Shown: positions 7,505-16,426, counted from the stretch's first letter. The stretch is 64,000 bases of DNA from Marinobacter mangrovi (GCF_016798325.1 NZ_JAERVO010000001.1:558001-622000), one strand, 5' to 3'. Numbers and translations are program-made. Notes: generated by a model not told the origin, from the letters alone.

Positions 7505-8806
7505 GTGGGTGTCCGCCAGAAGAAAGTAGCGGTGCATGATTTGTCGTTGGGCGCGTTCGTGTCTGACCTCGATCGTCCGTGGCACGAAACGCCTTTCCCC
7601 ATCCAGGGGTTCTATATTCGCCGCCAGGAAGATATCCAGACCCTCACGTCCTACTGCAAGTGGGTGATGATCGACGTGGCCGAAGCGCGTGACACGTCCG
7701 AGTATGAGGCGTCCAACGCCCCGATTTTCGCCCGCCGCAACGCCAAGCGTACGAACCAGGAAGTCATCCAGCTGCCGCCGATCCAGGTGCGCAACCCGCA
7801 AGACTATCCCGTGTCGTCAACCCTGAAGCGCGAAGTCCGCCAGGGCAATCGGCTGCTGGTGGATGTGGACAAGGCGCTGAGCGATATTGAACGCCGAATT
7901 CGCGCCGGTGAGGAGCCGGATTTCAACAGTGTGTATCGCGTCGCACGTGGCATGGCCGGCAGCGTCGTCCGGCATCCGGACGCGATGCTCTGGGTTGCCC
8001 GCTTGCGCCAGCGTGACAACATGACGTACCGGCACGCCCTGAATACCGCCATCTGGGCGCTGGTCTGTGGTCGCCACATGGGGCTGGAGCCGGCCGCGCT
8101 GGAAAACCTGGCGATGGGCACACTCCTGTGTCACGTCGGTAAGCTGGAATTATCCCCGTCGCTGCTGCGTAACGAAAACCGGCTCGACGCCGGGGATTTC
8201 GCCCTGTTCCGGACCTATGTGGAAAAGGGCGTCAACCGATTGCAGGCGGCCGGCATGTCGCGAGCGGTCATCAGCATCGTCCAATATCACCGCGAGCGCC
8301 ATAACGGCTCGGGGTTCCCGGCGCGCATCCGGGGTGATCGCATCCCGCTGTTGGCCAAGATCGCCGGTCTGGTGGATTATTACGAATCCCTCGTGGAAAC
8401 CCGGGAAGACCAGACGCCGATGACGCCGGCGCAGGCAGTCGCCCACCTGTATGAAATGCGCAACATTGAGTTCCAGGAGGATCTGGTGGAACGTTTCATT
8501 CAGTCCATCGGCATCTATCCGACCGGCACGCTGGTGGAGCTGAGCTCCGGTGAGCGTGGCGCGGTGGTCTCGCATACGCCGGGGCGTCGTCTTTGGCCGC
8601 GGGTGATGGTGATGACGGATCCGGAACGTCGGCCGTTGAAAGCCGCCAGGATCGTGAACCTGGCGGAGGTCAATGAAGGGCGTCAGCCGGACAAGGTGGT
8701 TTCGGTCAACGGATGCCTGCCATTCGGGGCAGAGGGGCTGGACCCGCGCCACTTCGAAGTCACCGGCGCCGCATCGCGCTGGAGCCTGAAGCATTTGTTG
8801 GGCTGA
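7505..8806 (+). CDS. DUF3391 / degenerate HD-GYP domain protein
   Basis: The 433-residue protein has an N-terminal DUF3391 segment (about 1-130) and an HD-GYP domain (about 150-310). HD-GYP enzymes normally hydrolyse c-di-GMP with a metal centre. Here the HD pair reads LLCHVGK instead of LLHDIGK. The later HHER-DGSGYP reads HRERHNGSGFP, and the histidine of the usual HP motif is valine in YVEKG. The TYRH histidine and a later aspartate (LVDYYE) remain. Loss of most ligands suggests a catalytically impaired regulator. The start is GTG with GAGG six bases upstream. PilZ and lipoprotein genes precede it. Confidence 0.85.
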   Translation: MGVRQKKVAVHDLSLGAFVSDLDRPWHETPFPIQGFYIRRQEDIQTLTSYCKWVMIDVAEARDTSEYEASNAPIFARRNAKRTNQEVIQLPPIQVRNPQDYPVSSTLKREVRQGNRLLVDVDKALSDIERRIRAGEEPDFNSVYRVARGMAGSVVRHPDAMLWVARLRQRDNMTYRHALNTAIWALVCGRHMGLEPAALENLAMGTLLCHVGKLELSPSLLRNENRLDAGDFALFRTYVEKGVNRLQAAGMSRAVISIVQYHRERHNGSGFPARIRGDRIPLLAKIAGLVDYYESLVETREDQTPMTPAQAVAHLYEMRNIEFQEDLVERFIQSIGIYPTGTLVELSSGERGAVVSHTPGRRLWPRVMVMTDPERRPLKAARIVNLAEVNEGRQPDKVVSVNGCLPFGAEGLDPRHFEVTGAASRWSLKHLLG

Positions 8807-8843
8807 GCCGCCTGCCGTCCCGTTCGGATCGGCAGGCGACCCA

Positions 8844-9971
8844 CTACTGGATGATCACCCGCAGGGGCTTGCGTAGCCAGCGGTAATCGTCATCCGGTTT
8901 GAAGTTAACGATCAGCTCCCCGTCGTCCCCCGTCTCGCCATCAATGAAATATTCCACCGAATGGGTCTGGGCGCTGTAGCTGTGCACCACCAGGGCGTTG
9001 TCGTTGGTGCTGATGGCTTCGATCTTCGCCAGTGATACCTTCTTGCCCACCCGGCGTACAACCACTTCATGGATGGCGGTGTCCGAGGCGGGCAGTTCCT
9101 GGGTCACCTGGCTGAGATAGTATTCGTTGGCGATGTCGGTGGTGATACTGTCCAGCTCGCTGGTGAGGTACTCGTCGATGTCGTCGGAGTCGATGTCTTC
9201 GACATTGCGGATCGCATTGAGGATCCGGTTGCGCTTGCTCTCCAGTTCGTCGCTGTAAACCACATCCGGATCCCGCGCCGTACCGTTTTCGGGTGGTTCC
9301 GGAGCCGCGTCGATTTCCGCCTGGGTGGGTGGGTCCTCGCAGAGCTCGTCGTCTTCCGGGTAGAAACAGATGGCTTTCAGCAATCGGTTGGCCGGCGTCA
9401 GATCCGCATCGTCAGTGGTTTCACCATCTTCGGTCACTTCATTAATGAACTGGCTTTCCGGCACGGTGAAGTCGATGGGTTTGTCCAGCGTGGGCAGGGC
9501 AGCGTTCAGCTGGCTAATGACCCGGTCGGTGAACACCAGTCGGTTGCTGTCGGACGTGGAGCCATCTTCGTCCAGTGCCAGCAGGAAGCGCGTGAGGTTG
9601 CGCAGGGTGGTGTTCTCGATGGCCTGCTGTTCAGCCGGCCGATGGCTGAGCAGACCCAGCTCGTCGACAGTGGCATTATCCAGCAAGGCTCGGGTATCCG
9701 ACAGGAACTCCAGGGGCGTCACCACGTTATCGGTGGGAACACCCGACACCAGTTGCAGGTCGCCGACACTCAGGGTCAGGGTTTCACCGGCGTAGTATTG
9801 GAAATGGCCTTGAGCGTCGGTCTTTCCCGTCTGGCTCTGGGTCTGGTAGGACAGACCCTGCATGCCGCTGAGGGTGAGCTGTCCGGTGGCCGTGTCGTCG
9901 CCGCCGTCGCCGCCGCCACAGCCCTGTAACAGGAGCAGCGGGGTGAGCAGCAGAAAGGGCTTGAGGTTCAT
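8844..9971 (-). CDS. Large acidic putative lipoprotein, function unknown
   Basis: The 375-residue product has a lipoprotein signal MNLKPFLLLTPLLLLQGC with C18 in an LQGC lipobox, then a flexible GGGDGGDD stretch. The early mature region contains GKTDAQGHFQYYAGETLTLSVG, a phrase like those in carboxypeptidase-regulatory or adhesin-like beta domains. The remainder is helical and strongly acidic, with many Asp-Glu runs. Similar proteins in marine gammaproteobacteria are sometimes annotated as solvent transport proteins, but nothing here supports transport. It is a single gene, divergent from the ABC exporter operon. Confidence 0.65.
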   Translation of the reverse strand: MNLKPFLLLTPLLLLQGCGGGDGGDDTATGQLTLSGMQGLSYQTQSQTGKTDAQGHFQYYAGETLTLSVGDLQLVSGVPTDNVVTPLEFLSDTRALLDNATVDELGLLSHRPAEQQAIENTTLRNLTRFLLALDEDGSTSDSNRLVFTDRVISQLNAALPTLDKPIDFTVPESQFINEVTEDGETTDDADLTPANRLLKAICFYPEDDELCEDPPTQAEIDAAPEPPENGTARDPDVVYSDELESKRNRILNAIRNVEDIDSDDIDEYLTSELDSITTDIANEYYLSQVTQELPASDTAIHEVVVRRVGKKVSLAKIEAISTNDNALVVHSYSAQTHSVEYFIDGETGDDGELIVNFKPDDDYRWLRKPLRVIIQ

Positions 9972-10208
9972 AGGCTCGTCTATCTTTCCATGGAAGACCG
10001 GTTGATACCGGGTTTCGTTGTTATGGGCCTGATTATAGGAGCGAGGGCGATGGGCATGTTGGACACCTGTCGCAGTTTGCCAAAGTCATGAAGCGGCGGG
10101 CGCCAACTGGCCCGATGCAACCGAAGGGGTTGAATTTCCAGGCCCCGCCACAATTTACACACGATCTCAACGCGCAACCCCTCATCAGAACAGACAGGCT
10201 GGGCACCC

Positions 10209-11144
10209 ATGACGGATGCACTGAAGATTGAAAATCTCCGCAAAACCTACGACTCGGGCTTCGAGGCACTGAAAGGGATCGATCTGACGGTCAGGGAAGG
10301 TGATTTCTTCGCGCTGCTCGGACCCAACGGCGCAGGCAAGTCTACGACGCTGGGCATTGTGTGTTCGCTGGTCAACAAGACCTCCGGCAAGGTATCCGTG
10401 TTCGGCCATGATATCGATCGGGACCTGTCCGGTGCGAAGATGAACCTGGGCGTGGTGCCCCAGGAGATGAACTTCAACCAGTTTGAAAAGGTGATCGATA
10501 TCGTCGTCACCCAGGCCGGCTACTACGGCATTCCGGCCAAGCGGGCCCGGGTGTCGGCGGAGTATTACCTGAAGGAGCTGGGGCTCTGGGACAAACGCAA
10601 CGAGCCGGCCCGGATGCTGTCCGGGGGCATGAAGCGGCGGCTGATGATCGCCCGGGCCCTGGTGCACGAACCCAAGCTGCTGATCCTGGATGAACCCACC
10701 GCCGGGGTCGATATCGAGCTGCGCCGCTCCATGTGGACCTTCCTGCAGGAAATGAATCGGCGGGGCACGACGATCATCCTGACCACCCATTACCTGGAAG
10801 AGGCGGAAGCGCTTTGCCGCAACATCGCCATCATCGACCACGGCAGCATTCTGCAGAACACCAGCACGCGGGACCTGCTCAAGCAGTTGAGTGTGGAGAC
10901 CTTCCTGCTGGATCTTTCGGAGCCGGTCAGTGAGGCACCCGAGCTGCCCGATTTCGACACGCGCCTGGTCAACGAAGGGCAGTTGGAAATCGATGTGCGT
11001 CAGGGGCAGAACCTGAACGCCGCGTTCAGCCAACTGGACGCCAAGGGTCTGCGCGTGGTGAGCATGCGTACCAAGGCCAATCGACTGGAGGAGCTGTTCC
11101 TCCGCATGGTTCAGGAGAACAGCCGGAAAGGAGACAAGGCATGA
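10209..11144 (+). CDS. yadG: ABC exporter ATP-binding protein, YadG-like
   Basis: This 311-residue ATPase carries Walker A (GPNGAGKST) near residues 39-47, the signature LSGGMKRRLMIARAL near 138, Walker B (LLILDEPTAGVD) just after, and a switch histidine in TTHYLEE. The C-terminal 80 residues are the usual extension of ABC-2 exporter ATPases. It would energise the ABC-2 permease encoded next, with which it overlaps by four bases (ATGA), a sign of coupled translation. The family is YadGH/DrrAB-like. The exported substrate is unknown. Confidence 0.9.
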   Translation: MTDALKIENLRKTYDSGFEALKGIDLTVREGDFFALLGPNGAGKSTTLGIVCSLVNKTSGKVSVFGHDIDRDLSGAKMNLGVVPQEMNFNQFEKVIDIVVTQAGYYGIPAKRARVSAEYYLKELGLWDKRNEPARMLSGGMKRRLMIARALVHEPKLLILDEPTAGVDIELRRSMWTFLQEMNRRGTTIILTTHYLEEAEALCRNIAIIDHGSILQNTSTRDLLKQLSVETFLLDLSEPVSEAPELPDFDTRLVNEGQLEIDVRQGQNLNAAFSQLDAKGLRVVSMRTKANRLEELFLRMVQENSRKGDKA

Positions 11145-11914
11145 GTCCGGACGCCAAACTGACCGCGCTTTCGACGATCGTCGTCCGGGAAGTGCGCCGA
11201 TTCACCCGGATCTGGCCGCAGACGCTGCTGCCGCCGGCGGTCACCATGACACTCTATTTCGTGATCTTCGGCAACCTGATCGGCTCCCGCATCGGGCAGA
11301 TGGACGGGCACGACTACATGGCCTTCATCGTGCCGGGTCTGATCATGATGTCCGTCATCACCAGCTCCTACGCCAACGTGGTGTCGTCGTTCTTCAGCAT
11401 GAAGTTCCAGCGCAGCATCGAGGAGCTGCTGGTTTCGCCGGTGCCGAATTACATCATCCTGGCTGGCTACGTCGCCGGCGGTATGGCCCGTGGGTTGGGC
11501 GTGGGCCTGATTGTGACCGTGTTGTCACTGGGCTTTACGAACCTCAGTCTGCATCATCCGGCGGCCACAGTGCTTACGGTTGCGCTGACGTCGATGCTGT
11601 TCTCGCTGGGGGGCTTCATCAACGCGATGCTGGCCACCAAATTTGATGATATTTCCATCGTCCCGACGTTTGTGCTCACGCCGCTGACGTATCTCGGCGG
11701 CGTGTTCTACTCCATCCAGCTGCTGCCGGATTTCTGGCGGGCCGTGTCGATGGCCAACCCGATTCTGTATATGGTCAACGCCTTCCGGTACGGCATCCTG
11801 GGGATTTCGGACGTCAACGTGGGCGTCTCCCTGTCGATGATCGTGTTGTTCATCGTCATACTGGTCGTACTTTGTTTGCGAATGCTTGCGCGTGGTCGCG
11901 GCATCCGCCACTGA
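11141..11914 (+). CDS. yadH: ABC-2 type exporter permease, YadH-like
   Basis: The 257-residue protein has about six membrane helices in the ABC-2 permease arrangement. The conserved phrases MAFIVPGLIMMSVI, SSFFSMKFQRSIEELLVSP and TPLTYLGGVFYSI are characteristic of YadH. It forms the membrane part of an exporter with the ATPase encoded immediately upstream. It overlaps that gene by four bases. queF starts 13 bases after its stop and may be cotranscribed. Confidence 0.9.
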   Translation: MSPDAKLTALSTIVVREVRRFTRIWPQTLLPPAVTMTLYFVIFGNLIGSRIGQMDGHDYMAFIVPGLIMMSVITSSYANVVSSFFSMKFQRSIEELLVSPVPNYIILAGYVAGGMARGLGVGLIVTVLSLGFTNLSLHHPAATVLTVALTSMLFSLGGFINAMLATKFDDISIVPTFVLTPLTYLGGVFYSIQLLPDFWRAVSMANPILYMVNAFRYGILGISDVNVGVSLSMIVLFIVILVVLCLRMLARGRGIRH

Positions 11915-11926
11915 CGGAAACCGAAT

Positions 11927-12745
11927 ATGGCTCTGCAGAACGCACCGCTGGGCAAATCCAGCGAATACCCCCAGCACTATGCACCGGAACTGCTGTTCCC
12001 GGTGCCCCGGCTGGATAACCGTCAGCGTATCGGTCTGGTAGACGGGCGCTGGCCGTGGTTCGGCGGGGATGTCTGGCAGGCCTGGGAGCTATCCTGGTTG
12101 CGTCCCAATGGCGTTCCGGCTGTGGCCTGGGGTATTTTCCGGATTCCCGCGGCCTCGCCGTTCCTCATTGAATCCAAGTCATTCAAGCTGTACCTGAACT
12201 CCCTGAACCAGGCCACCTTCTCCGATCCGTCGCAGGTGATCGAGCTTGTCGAGCGGGATCTGTCCAGCGCCTCGGGTGCCGCCGTGACCTGCCAGCTCTA
12301 TTCCGTGGACGAGACGGCTCACATTGCGCCACGACCGTCCGGCTACGAGCTGATCGATGATGAGCCGATTGAGGTGGCGGGCTACGAGCCCTGTCCCGGG
12401 AAGCTCGTTGCGGAAGGGGAGACCGTGACTGAATCCCTGTGCTCGCACCTGCTCAAGAGCAATTGCCCGGTCACCGGGCAGCCGGACTGGGGGACGCTGC
12501 TGATTCACTACACCGGGCCGAAAATCGATCGGGCGTCCTTGCTGCACTATGTGGTGGGGTTCCGGCAGAAGCAGGACTTCCACGAACACTGCGTGGAAAC
12601 GGTGTTTACGGACCTGATGGCCTATTGCAAGCCGGAGTCACTGACGGTCAGTGCCCATTACACACGGCGTGGTGGTCTGGACATCAACCCCTGGCGCAGC
12701 ACCGAGGCGAGCGCTCCGGCGATGGTGCGTCTGATCCGTCAATAA
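11927..12745 (+). CDS. queF: NADPH-dependent 7-cyano-7-deazaguanine reductase QueF
   Basis: QueF reduces the nitrile preQ0 to the amine preQ1 with two NADPH in queuosine biosynthesis. The 272-residue length is that of the long bimodular type found in E. coli. ESKSFKLYLNS near residue 84 is the family signature. KSNCPVTGQPDWG near 184-196 contains the catalytic cysteine, which forms the thioimide, and the acid aspartate. HEHCVETVF and ARR-type phrases near the C-terminus complete the family pattern. The later pathway genes queA and tgt are 15 kb downstream. QueF lies behind the ABC exporter genes with a 12-base gap. Confidence 0.95.
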   Translation: MALQNAPLGKSSEYPQHYAPELLFPVPRLDNRQRIGLVDGRWPWFGGDVWQAWELSWLRPNGVPAVAWGIFRIPAASPFLIESKSFKLYLNSLNQATFSDPSQVIELVERDLSSASGAAVTCQLYSVDETAHIAPRPSGYELIDDEPIEVAGYEPCPGKLVAEGETVTESLCSHLLKSNCPVTGQPDWGTLLIHYTGPKIDRASLLHYVVGFRQKQDFHEHCVETVFTDLMAYCKPESLTVSAHYTRRGGLDINPWRSTEASAPAMVRLIRQ

Positions 12746-12779
12746 CCGACGCACGAAGCGAAGCCCTTGCTGGCGGAGA

Positions 12780-14192
12780 CTATTCGTCGCCCTGGCGCAG
12801 GCGTTCTGCGGCATCTTCCAGAGCCTGCAGGATCGCTTCGCGTTCATTGCCGCGGACTTTCTCCGAATCCAGGTACATGGCAAAGCCGGCTTTCTCATGC
12901 TCGAGGAAGCTGCGCTCGGTACCCAGGTCGCGACGGAAGTCGATGACTTCATAGATGGGCACCGGTCGACCGAAGCCTTTCACCGTAATTTCGCCCTTGT
13001 CCCGGCACATGATCTTGTCCTTGATCAGCGAGAATGTCTCGTAGGAGACCAGGATCTCGCCGGGATCGGCCAGTGATTCCAGACGGCTGGCCAGGTTTAC
13101 TTCCTTGCCGATGATGGTGTAGTCCATCCGGTTCTCGGCGCCGAAATTGCCCACCGTGGCATAACCGGCGCTGATCCCCATGCGGATTTCCAGCGGTGTC
13201 TTGATGCCCTGGCTGCGCCATTTCTGGCGCATGATCTTCATGTGCTTGCGCATGTCGATGGCCATGGAAACGCAGGCCAGCGCGTCTTCCCGAGGGCCAC
13301 GACTGGTGGGGTCACCGAAGAAAATCATGATCGAATCGCCCACAAACTTGTCGATGGTGCCGCCGTACTTGAGGGCCACCTGGGACATTTCATTGAAATA
13401 GTGGTTGAGCAGTTCGGTCAGGGCCTCCGGTTCCATCTCCTCGGACAGCTCGGTAAAGCCCTTGATGTCGGAAAAGAAGATGGACAGCTTCTTGCGCTGG
13501 GTTTCCAGTCGCACGTCCCGCTCGCCGGTAAAGATGGACTGCCAGACCTGCGGTGACAGGTATTTGGACAGCTTGTGGGAGAGGGCGATCGACTGCTCGC
13601 GCTGATACTGGATCTGGGTCTTGGCAGACATCAGTGCCCGTGCCTGCTGGTGTGCATAGAATGCAGTGATACAGATGAACGCCGCCGTTGCCAGAATAGC
13701 CACGATGCTGAGCGACAGGGGCGCCTGCAGGGAGACGGCCATGCCATTCAGGGCCAGTCCGGCGAGCGCCGTCAGGGCAAACCAGAAAATGCCGAACAAC
13801 CACTGGCGTAGGCCGCCGAGCAGCATGCAGCTGAACATCAGCATCATCATGATCGACAGGGATGGCGTGGCCACCAGACCGATGGTGCCGGCGAAGGCTC
13901 CGCCGAGGGCGCAATCCACCAATAGCATCTTGTGGCGGACGCGGCTGTAACGTCTGAGCAGGGTCTGGCGCGTCAGGAAATGGACAATATGCGGCCAGAG
14001 CAGGGCGCCGGGCACCAGCCAGATGAGCCAGTCCGAAAAGGTGTGGCTGAGCAAGCCGGTAAAAATAACAACAGCGGCGCCGACGTAAGCCAGCACCCGC
14101 CCGTTATAATCCGGCATCGGGGGAATAACGACCGGTTTGCTTTGTGCTTCGAGCAGCAGTGATTTGCCGCTGGCCAGGGGAGCATTCATCAT
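12780..14192 (-). CDS. Membrane-anchored class III adenylate cyclase
   Basis: The 470-residue protein has about six membrane helices (residues 32-182), a linker helix, and a class III cyclase domain from about 235. The catalytic metal aspartates are D242 in FSDIKGFT and D286 in DKFVGDS. K282 and the threonine in YTIIGKEVN fit the adenine-specifying pair of class IIIb adenylate cyclases rather than guanylate cyclases. It should make cAMP at the inner face of the membrane. The start follows directly on the stop of the DUF962 gene, so the two form an operon. The sensory input is presumably through the membrane part. Confidence 0.85.
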   Translation of the reverse strand: MMNAPLASGKSLLLEAQSKPVVIPPMPDYNGRVLAYVGAAVVIFTGLLSHTFSDWLIWLVPGALLWPHIVHFLTRQTLLRRYSRVRHKMLLVDCALGGAFAGTIGLVATPSLSIMMMLMFSCMLLGGLRQWLFGIFWFALTALAGLALNGMAVSLQAPLSLSIVAILATAAFICITAFYAHQQARALMSAKTQIQYQREQSIALSHKLSKYLSPQVWQSIFTGERDVRLETQRKKLSIFFSDIKGFTELSEEMEPEALTELLNHYFNEMSQVALKYGGTIDKFVGDSIMIFFGDPTSRGPREDALACVSMAIDMRKHMKIMRQKWRSQGIKTPLEIRMGISAGYATVGNFGAENRMDYTIIGKEVNLASRLESLADPGEILVSYETFSLIKDKIMCRDKGEITVKGFGRPVPIYEVIDFRRDLGTERSFLEHEKAGFAMYLDSEKVRGNEREAILQALEDAAERLRQGDE

Positions 14193-14504
14193 CTAGAACC
14201 GAATCCGACCCGTCAGCATGTCCTTGAGCATGACCCAATCGCCCATCAGACTGTACAACGGGTATTTGAACGTGGCCGGTCGGTTTTTCTCGAACAGGAA
14301 GTGGCCCAGCCAGGCGAAACCGTAGCCCACCAGTGGAAGCAGCAGCAGGTAGAGCCACTGCGACGTGGTGGCGGCATACAGCAGAATCGCAAGCACCAGG
14401 ACACTACCCAGATAGTGGAGGCGACGGCATGTCACGTCGCTGTGTTCTTCCAGGTAATACGGGTAGAACTCCGCAAAACTGTTAAAACGACTGTGTTCTG
14501 TCAT
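14193..14504 (-). CDS. DUF962 / Mpo1-like membrane protein
   Basis: The 103-residue protein begins FNSFAEFYPYYLEEHSDVTCRRLHYLG and ends with HFLFEKNRPATFKYPLYSLMGDW, the two conserved blocks of DUF962. Two to three membrane helices lie between them. The yeast relative Mpo1 is an iron-dependent dioxygenase that shortens 2-hydroxy fatty acids. The conserved histidines (EEHSD, RRLHYLG, WLGHFLFEKN) would be metal ligands. Bacterial members are mostly uncharacterised. It sits directly upstream of the adenylate cyclase with no gap. Confidence 0.8.
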   Translation of the reverse strand: MTEHSRFNSFAEFYPYYLEEHSDVTCRRLHYLGSVLVLAILLYAATTSQWLYLLLLPLVGYGFAWLGHFLFEKNRPATFKYPLYSLMGDWVMLKDMLTGRIRF

Positions 14505-14783
14505 CGCTTTCCGCCGGCTGCTTGTTGTTATAGTGTTCGGAGCCAGATTGGCCCCCGGACCTGCACTTCGGTCCGTTGTGGTCAGGGTGTCGTCGTGGGT
14601 CGCTCACGGCGACCTCTGCTTTGTAAAGTGTAATGTAAAGATTAGCAGTATTGCTGAAGTGCCACAATTACTCGTGGAACGTCGCCGATTTGACGCCATG
14701 TGAAGCATAAAATGGCCCATAAAGGTAACGCTCTCTTAACAGGGGGCGACCCACGGCCTGTCTCAATGGAACCGGGAATTTGC
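14505..14783. other. Divergent intergenic region before the nitroreductase gene
   Basis: This 279-base stretch holds the promoters of the DUF962-cyclase operon (leftward) and the nitroreductase (rightward). It contains a GTAAA-N7-GTAAA pair at 14623-14639, listed separately. A short GGTCGC-N5-GCGACC hairpin is also visible near 14598-14614. No gene is supported. Confidence 0.35.
14623..14639 (+). promoter_or_regulatory. CpxR-like box (GTAAA-N7-GTAAA)
   Basis: GTAAA at 14623-14627 and at 14635-14639 are direct repeats seven bases apart, matching the CpxR layout GTAAA-N4-8-GTAAA. A CpxR-like regulator is encoded at 56430-57119. The site could control the DUF962-cyclase operon or the nitroreductase. 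The motif is short and AT-rich, so chance occurrence is possible. Confidence 0.35.
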
Positions 14784-15341
14784 ATGAACAAAACCATCGA
14801 TTCGATTCTCGGGCGCAGTTCCGAGCCACGCCTGACGACGCCCGCGCCGGGCCCGGACGTCCTTGAGGACGTTTTCGCCTGTGCAGCGCGAGCCCCCGAT
14901 CACGCACTGCTGCGTCCGTGGCGCTATCTGGTGGTCGAAGGCGAGGGGCTGACGGCGCTGGGCGAGGTATTTGCCCGTATTGCCGATCCGGACGACCCGC
15001 TGATGCCAAACGCTGATAAGTTGCGTCAAATGCCATTACGCGCGCCCATGGTCATCGTTGGTATTACCCGGCACCAGTCGCATCCCAAGGTGCCTGAGGT
15101 AGAGGAGTCCATCTCGACCGGTTGTGGTATGGCCTACATGCTGCTGGCGTTGCAGGCACGAGGCTTTGCCGGAATGTGGCGGACTGGCGCCGTGGCCTAT
15201 CATCCGGCCGTCCGCGAAGGACTGGGGCTGGAGGCGAACGAAACCATCACCGGGTTCCTCTACGTCGGCACACCTGCCGCCGAAAAACCGGCAATGGAAC
15301 GTCCCGAGACGGCCCGTTTCGTGTCCCGTTGGCCCGGCTGA
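14784..15341 (+). CDS. Nitroreductase family protein, YdjA-like
   Basis: The 185-residue protein matches the short YdjA subgroup of FMN-dependent nitroreductases. RAPDHALLRPWRYLVVEGEG near residues 40-59 and the C-terminal half with GFAGMWRTG are diagnostic. These enzymes reduce nitroaromatics or quinones with NAD(P)H as homodimers; the natural substrate is unknown. I start at the ATG at 14784 because the product then matches YdjA length (183 in E. coli). Upstream ATGs would add an unconserved 28-residue tail. It precedes the flagellar cluster but is probably unrelated to it. Confidence 0.8.
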   Translation: MNKTIDSILGRSSEPRLTTPAPGPDVLEDVFACAARAPDHALLRPWRYLVVEGEGLTALGEVFARIADPDDPLMPNADKLRQMPLRAPMVIVGITRHQSHPKVPEVEESISTGCGMAYMLLALQARGFAGMWRTGAVAYHPAVREGLGLEANETITGFLYVGTPAAEKPAMERPETARFVSRWPG

Positions 15342-15462
15342 CAGGTCATGCGTCTCACCTGTCCGGACCAGGGGGAAAGCTCTTGCCGCTTTCCTCCTGA
15401 ATCGTCTCCTCCCGATCATCCTGCCTCGTTGCCAGCCCAGTAATGACGGGCTCTTCTCCAAA

Positions 15463-15480
15463 TTGGCACTGCTGTTGCTT
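15463..15480 (+). promoter_or_regulatory. Sigma-54 promoter upstream of flgB
   Basis: TTGGCACTGCTGTTGCTT has the -24 GG at 15465-15466 and the -12 GC at 15477-15478, exactly ten bases apart, with the TGGCAC and TTGCTT context of the sigma-54 consensus. It lies about 46 bases before the flgB start. In polar-flagellated gammaproteobacteria the flgB-flgL genes are class III genes driven by sigma-54 with FlrC/FleR, which fits. Confidence 0.85.
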
Positions 15481-15525
15481 TGACTCTTCCAAAATCGTTT
15501 TGCGGCAATGCCGTGGAGAAGCTCA

Positions 15526-15927
15526 ATGGCAATCAGTTTCGATAATGCGCTGGGGATTCACGAAAAGGCACTGAACATGCGTGTCCAGCGTGCAGAGATC
15601 CTGGCCAACAATCTGGCCAACGCCGACACCCCGGGTTTCAAGGCCCGGGACATCGACTTCAAGTCGGCTTTGGGAGAGGCGCAAGGCCAATCCGGCGAAC
15701 TGGCCATGACCCGGACCGAGCCGGGTCACATTGATCCGAATGCGGCCATGAGCGACCGCGCATTGCTGATGTATCGCAATCCATACCAACCGTCGCTGGA
15801 TGGCAACACCGTCGACGCACAGCAGGAAGAGGCCCGTTTCATGCGTAATGCCATGGATTACCAGGCCAGCTTCCAGTTTCTCAACAGCAAGTTTGCCGGC
15901 CTGACCAAGGCCATCAAGGGCGAATAA
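15526..15927 (+). CDS. flgB: Flagellar proximal rod protein FlgB
   Basis: FlgB is part of the proximal rod that links the MS ring to the distal rod in the periplasm. The 133-residue protein opens with ISFDNALGIHEKAL and has the rod/hook family motif LANNLANADTPGFKARDIDF at residues 31-50. The C-terminus contains the helix NAMDYQASFQFLNSKFAGL. I choose the ATG at 15526, preceded by GGAG, over one six codons upstream, to match the family N-terminus. It is the first gene of the flgBCDE segment behind the sigma-54 promoter. Confidence 0.95.
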   Translation: MAISFDNALGIHEKALNMRVQRAEILANNLANADTPGFKARDIDFKSALGEAQGQSGELAMTRTEPGHIDPNAAMSDRALLMYRNPYQPSLDGNTVDAQQEEARFMRNAMDYQASFQFLNSKFAGLTKAIKGE

Positions 15928-15955
15928 CGAGACCGCAGGGTAGAGGAGAAAGGTC

Positions 15956-16405
15956 GTGTCACTAGGAAACATTTTTGATATCGCCGGCTCCGGTATGACA
16001 GCCCAGTCCCTGCGGCTGAATACGACGGCGTCGAACATTGCCAACGCGGAAACCGCAAGTTCCAGCACCGACAGCACCTACCGCGCCCGCAAGCCGGTCT
16101 TTGCCGCGGTCCAGCAGGACGTCATGAATGGCGACAACCCGTTTGGCAACACCTGGGGGCCGGAGAGCGGCGCGTCTGCCGGTGTACAGGTCCAGGGCGT
16201 CGTGGAGAGCGACGAAGATCTGCAGATGCGTTACGAGCCGAACAACCCGCAGGCGAACGAAGACGGTTATGTGTACTACCCGAACGTCAACGTGGTCGAG
16301 GAAATGGCGGACATGATGTCGTCATCGCGCAGCTTCGAGATGAATGTGGATGTCATGAATACCGCGAAATCCATGATGCAGCGCATCCTGACCCTCGGTC
16401 AGTAA
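15956..16405 (+). CDS. flgC: Flagellar proximal rod protein FlgC
   Basis: FlgC is a proximal rod subunit that assembles with FlgB and FlgF. The 149-residue product has the N-terminal family pattern MSLGNIFDIAGSGMTAQSLR and ASNIANAETASSS. Its C-terminus YPNVNVVEEMADMMSSSRSF is the conserved rod D0 helix. Translation begins at GTG, preceded by GAGGAG. The gene follows flgB by 28 bases. It carries no odd features. Confidence 0.95.
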   Translation: MSLGNIFDIAGSGMTAQSLRLNTTASNIANAETASSSTDSTYRARKPVFAAVQQDVMNGDNPFGNTWGPESGASAGVQVQGVVESDEDLQMRYEPNNPQANEDGYVYYPNVNVVEEMADMMSSSRSFEMNVDVMNTAKSMMQRILTLGQ

Positions 16406-16426
16406 TGACTCAGTAAGGAGCAGAAT

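Noticed and set aside
13390-13914. Antisense and alternative frames within the adenylate cyclase
   Set aside because: They have no start signals and conflict with a cyclase whose catalytic residues are all present.
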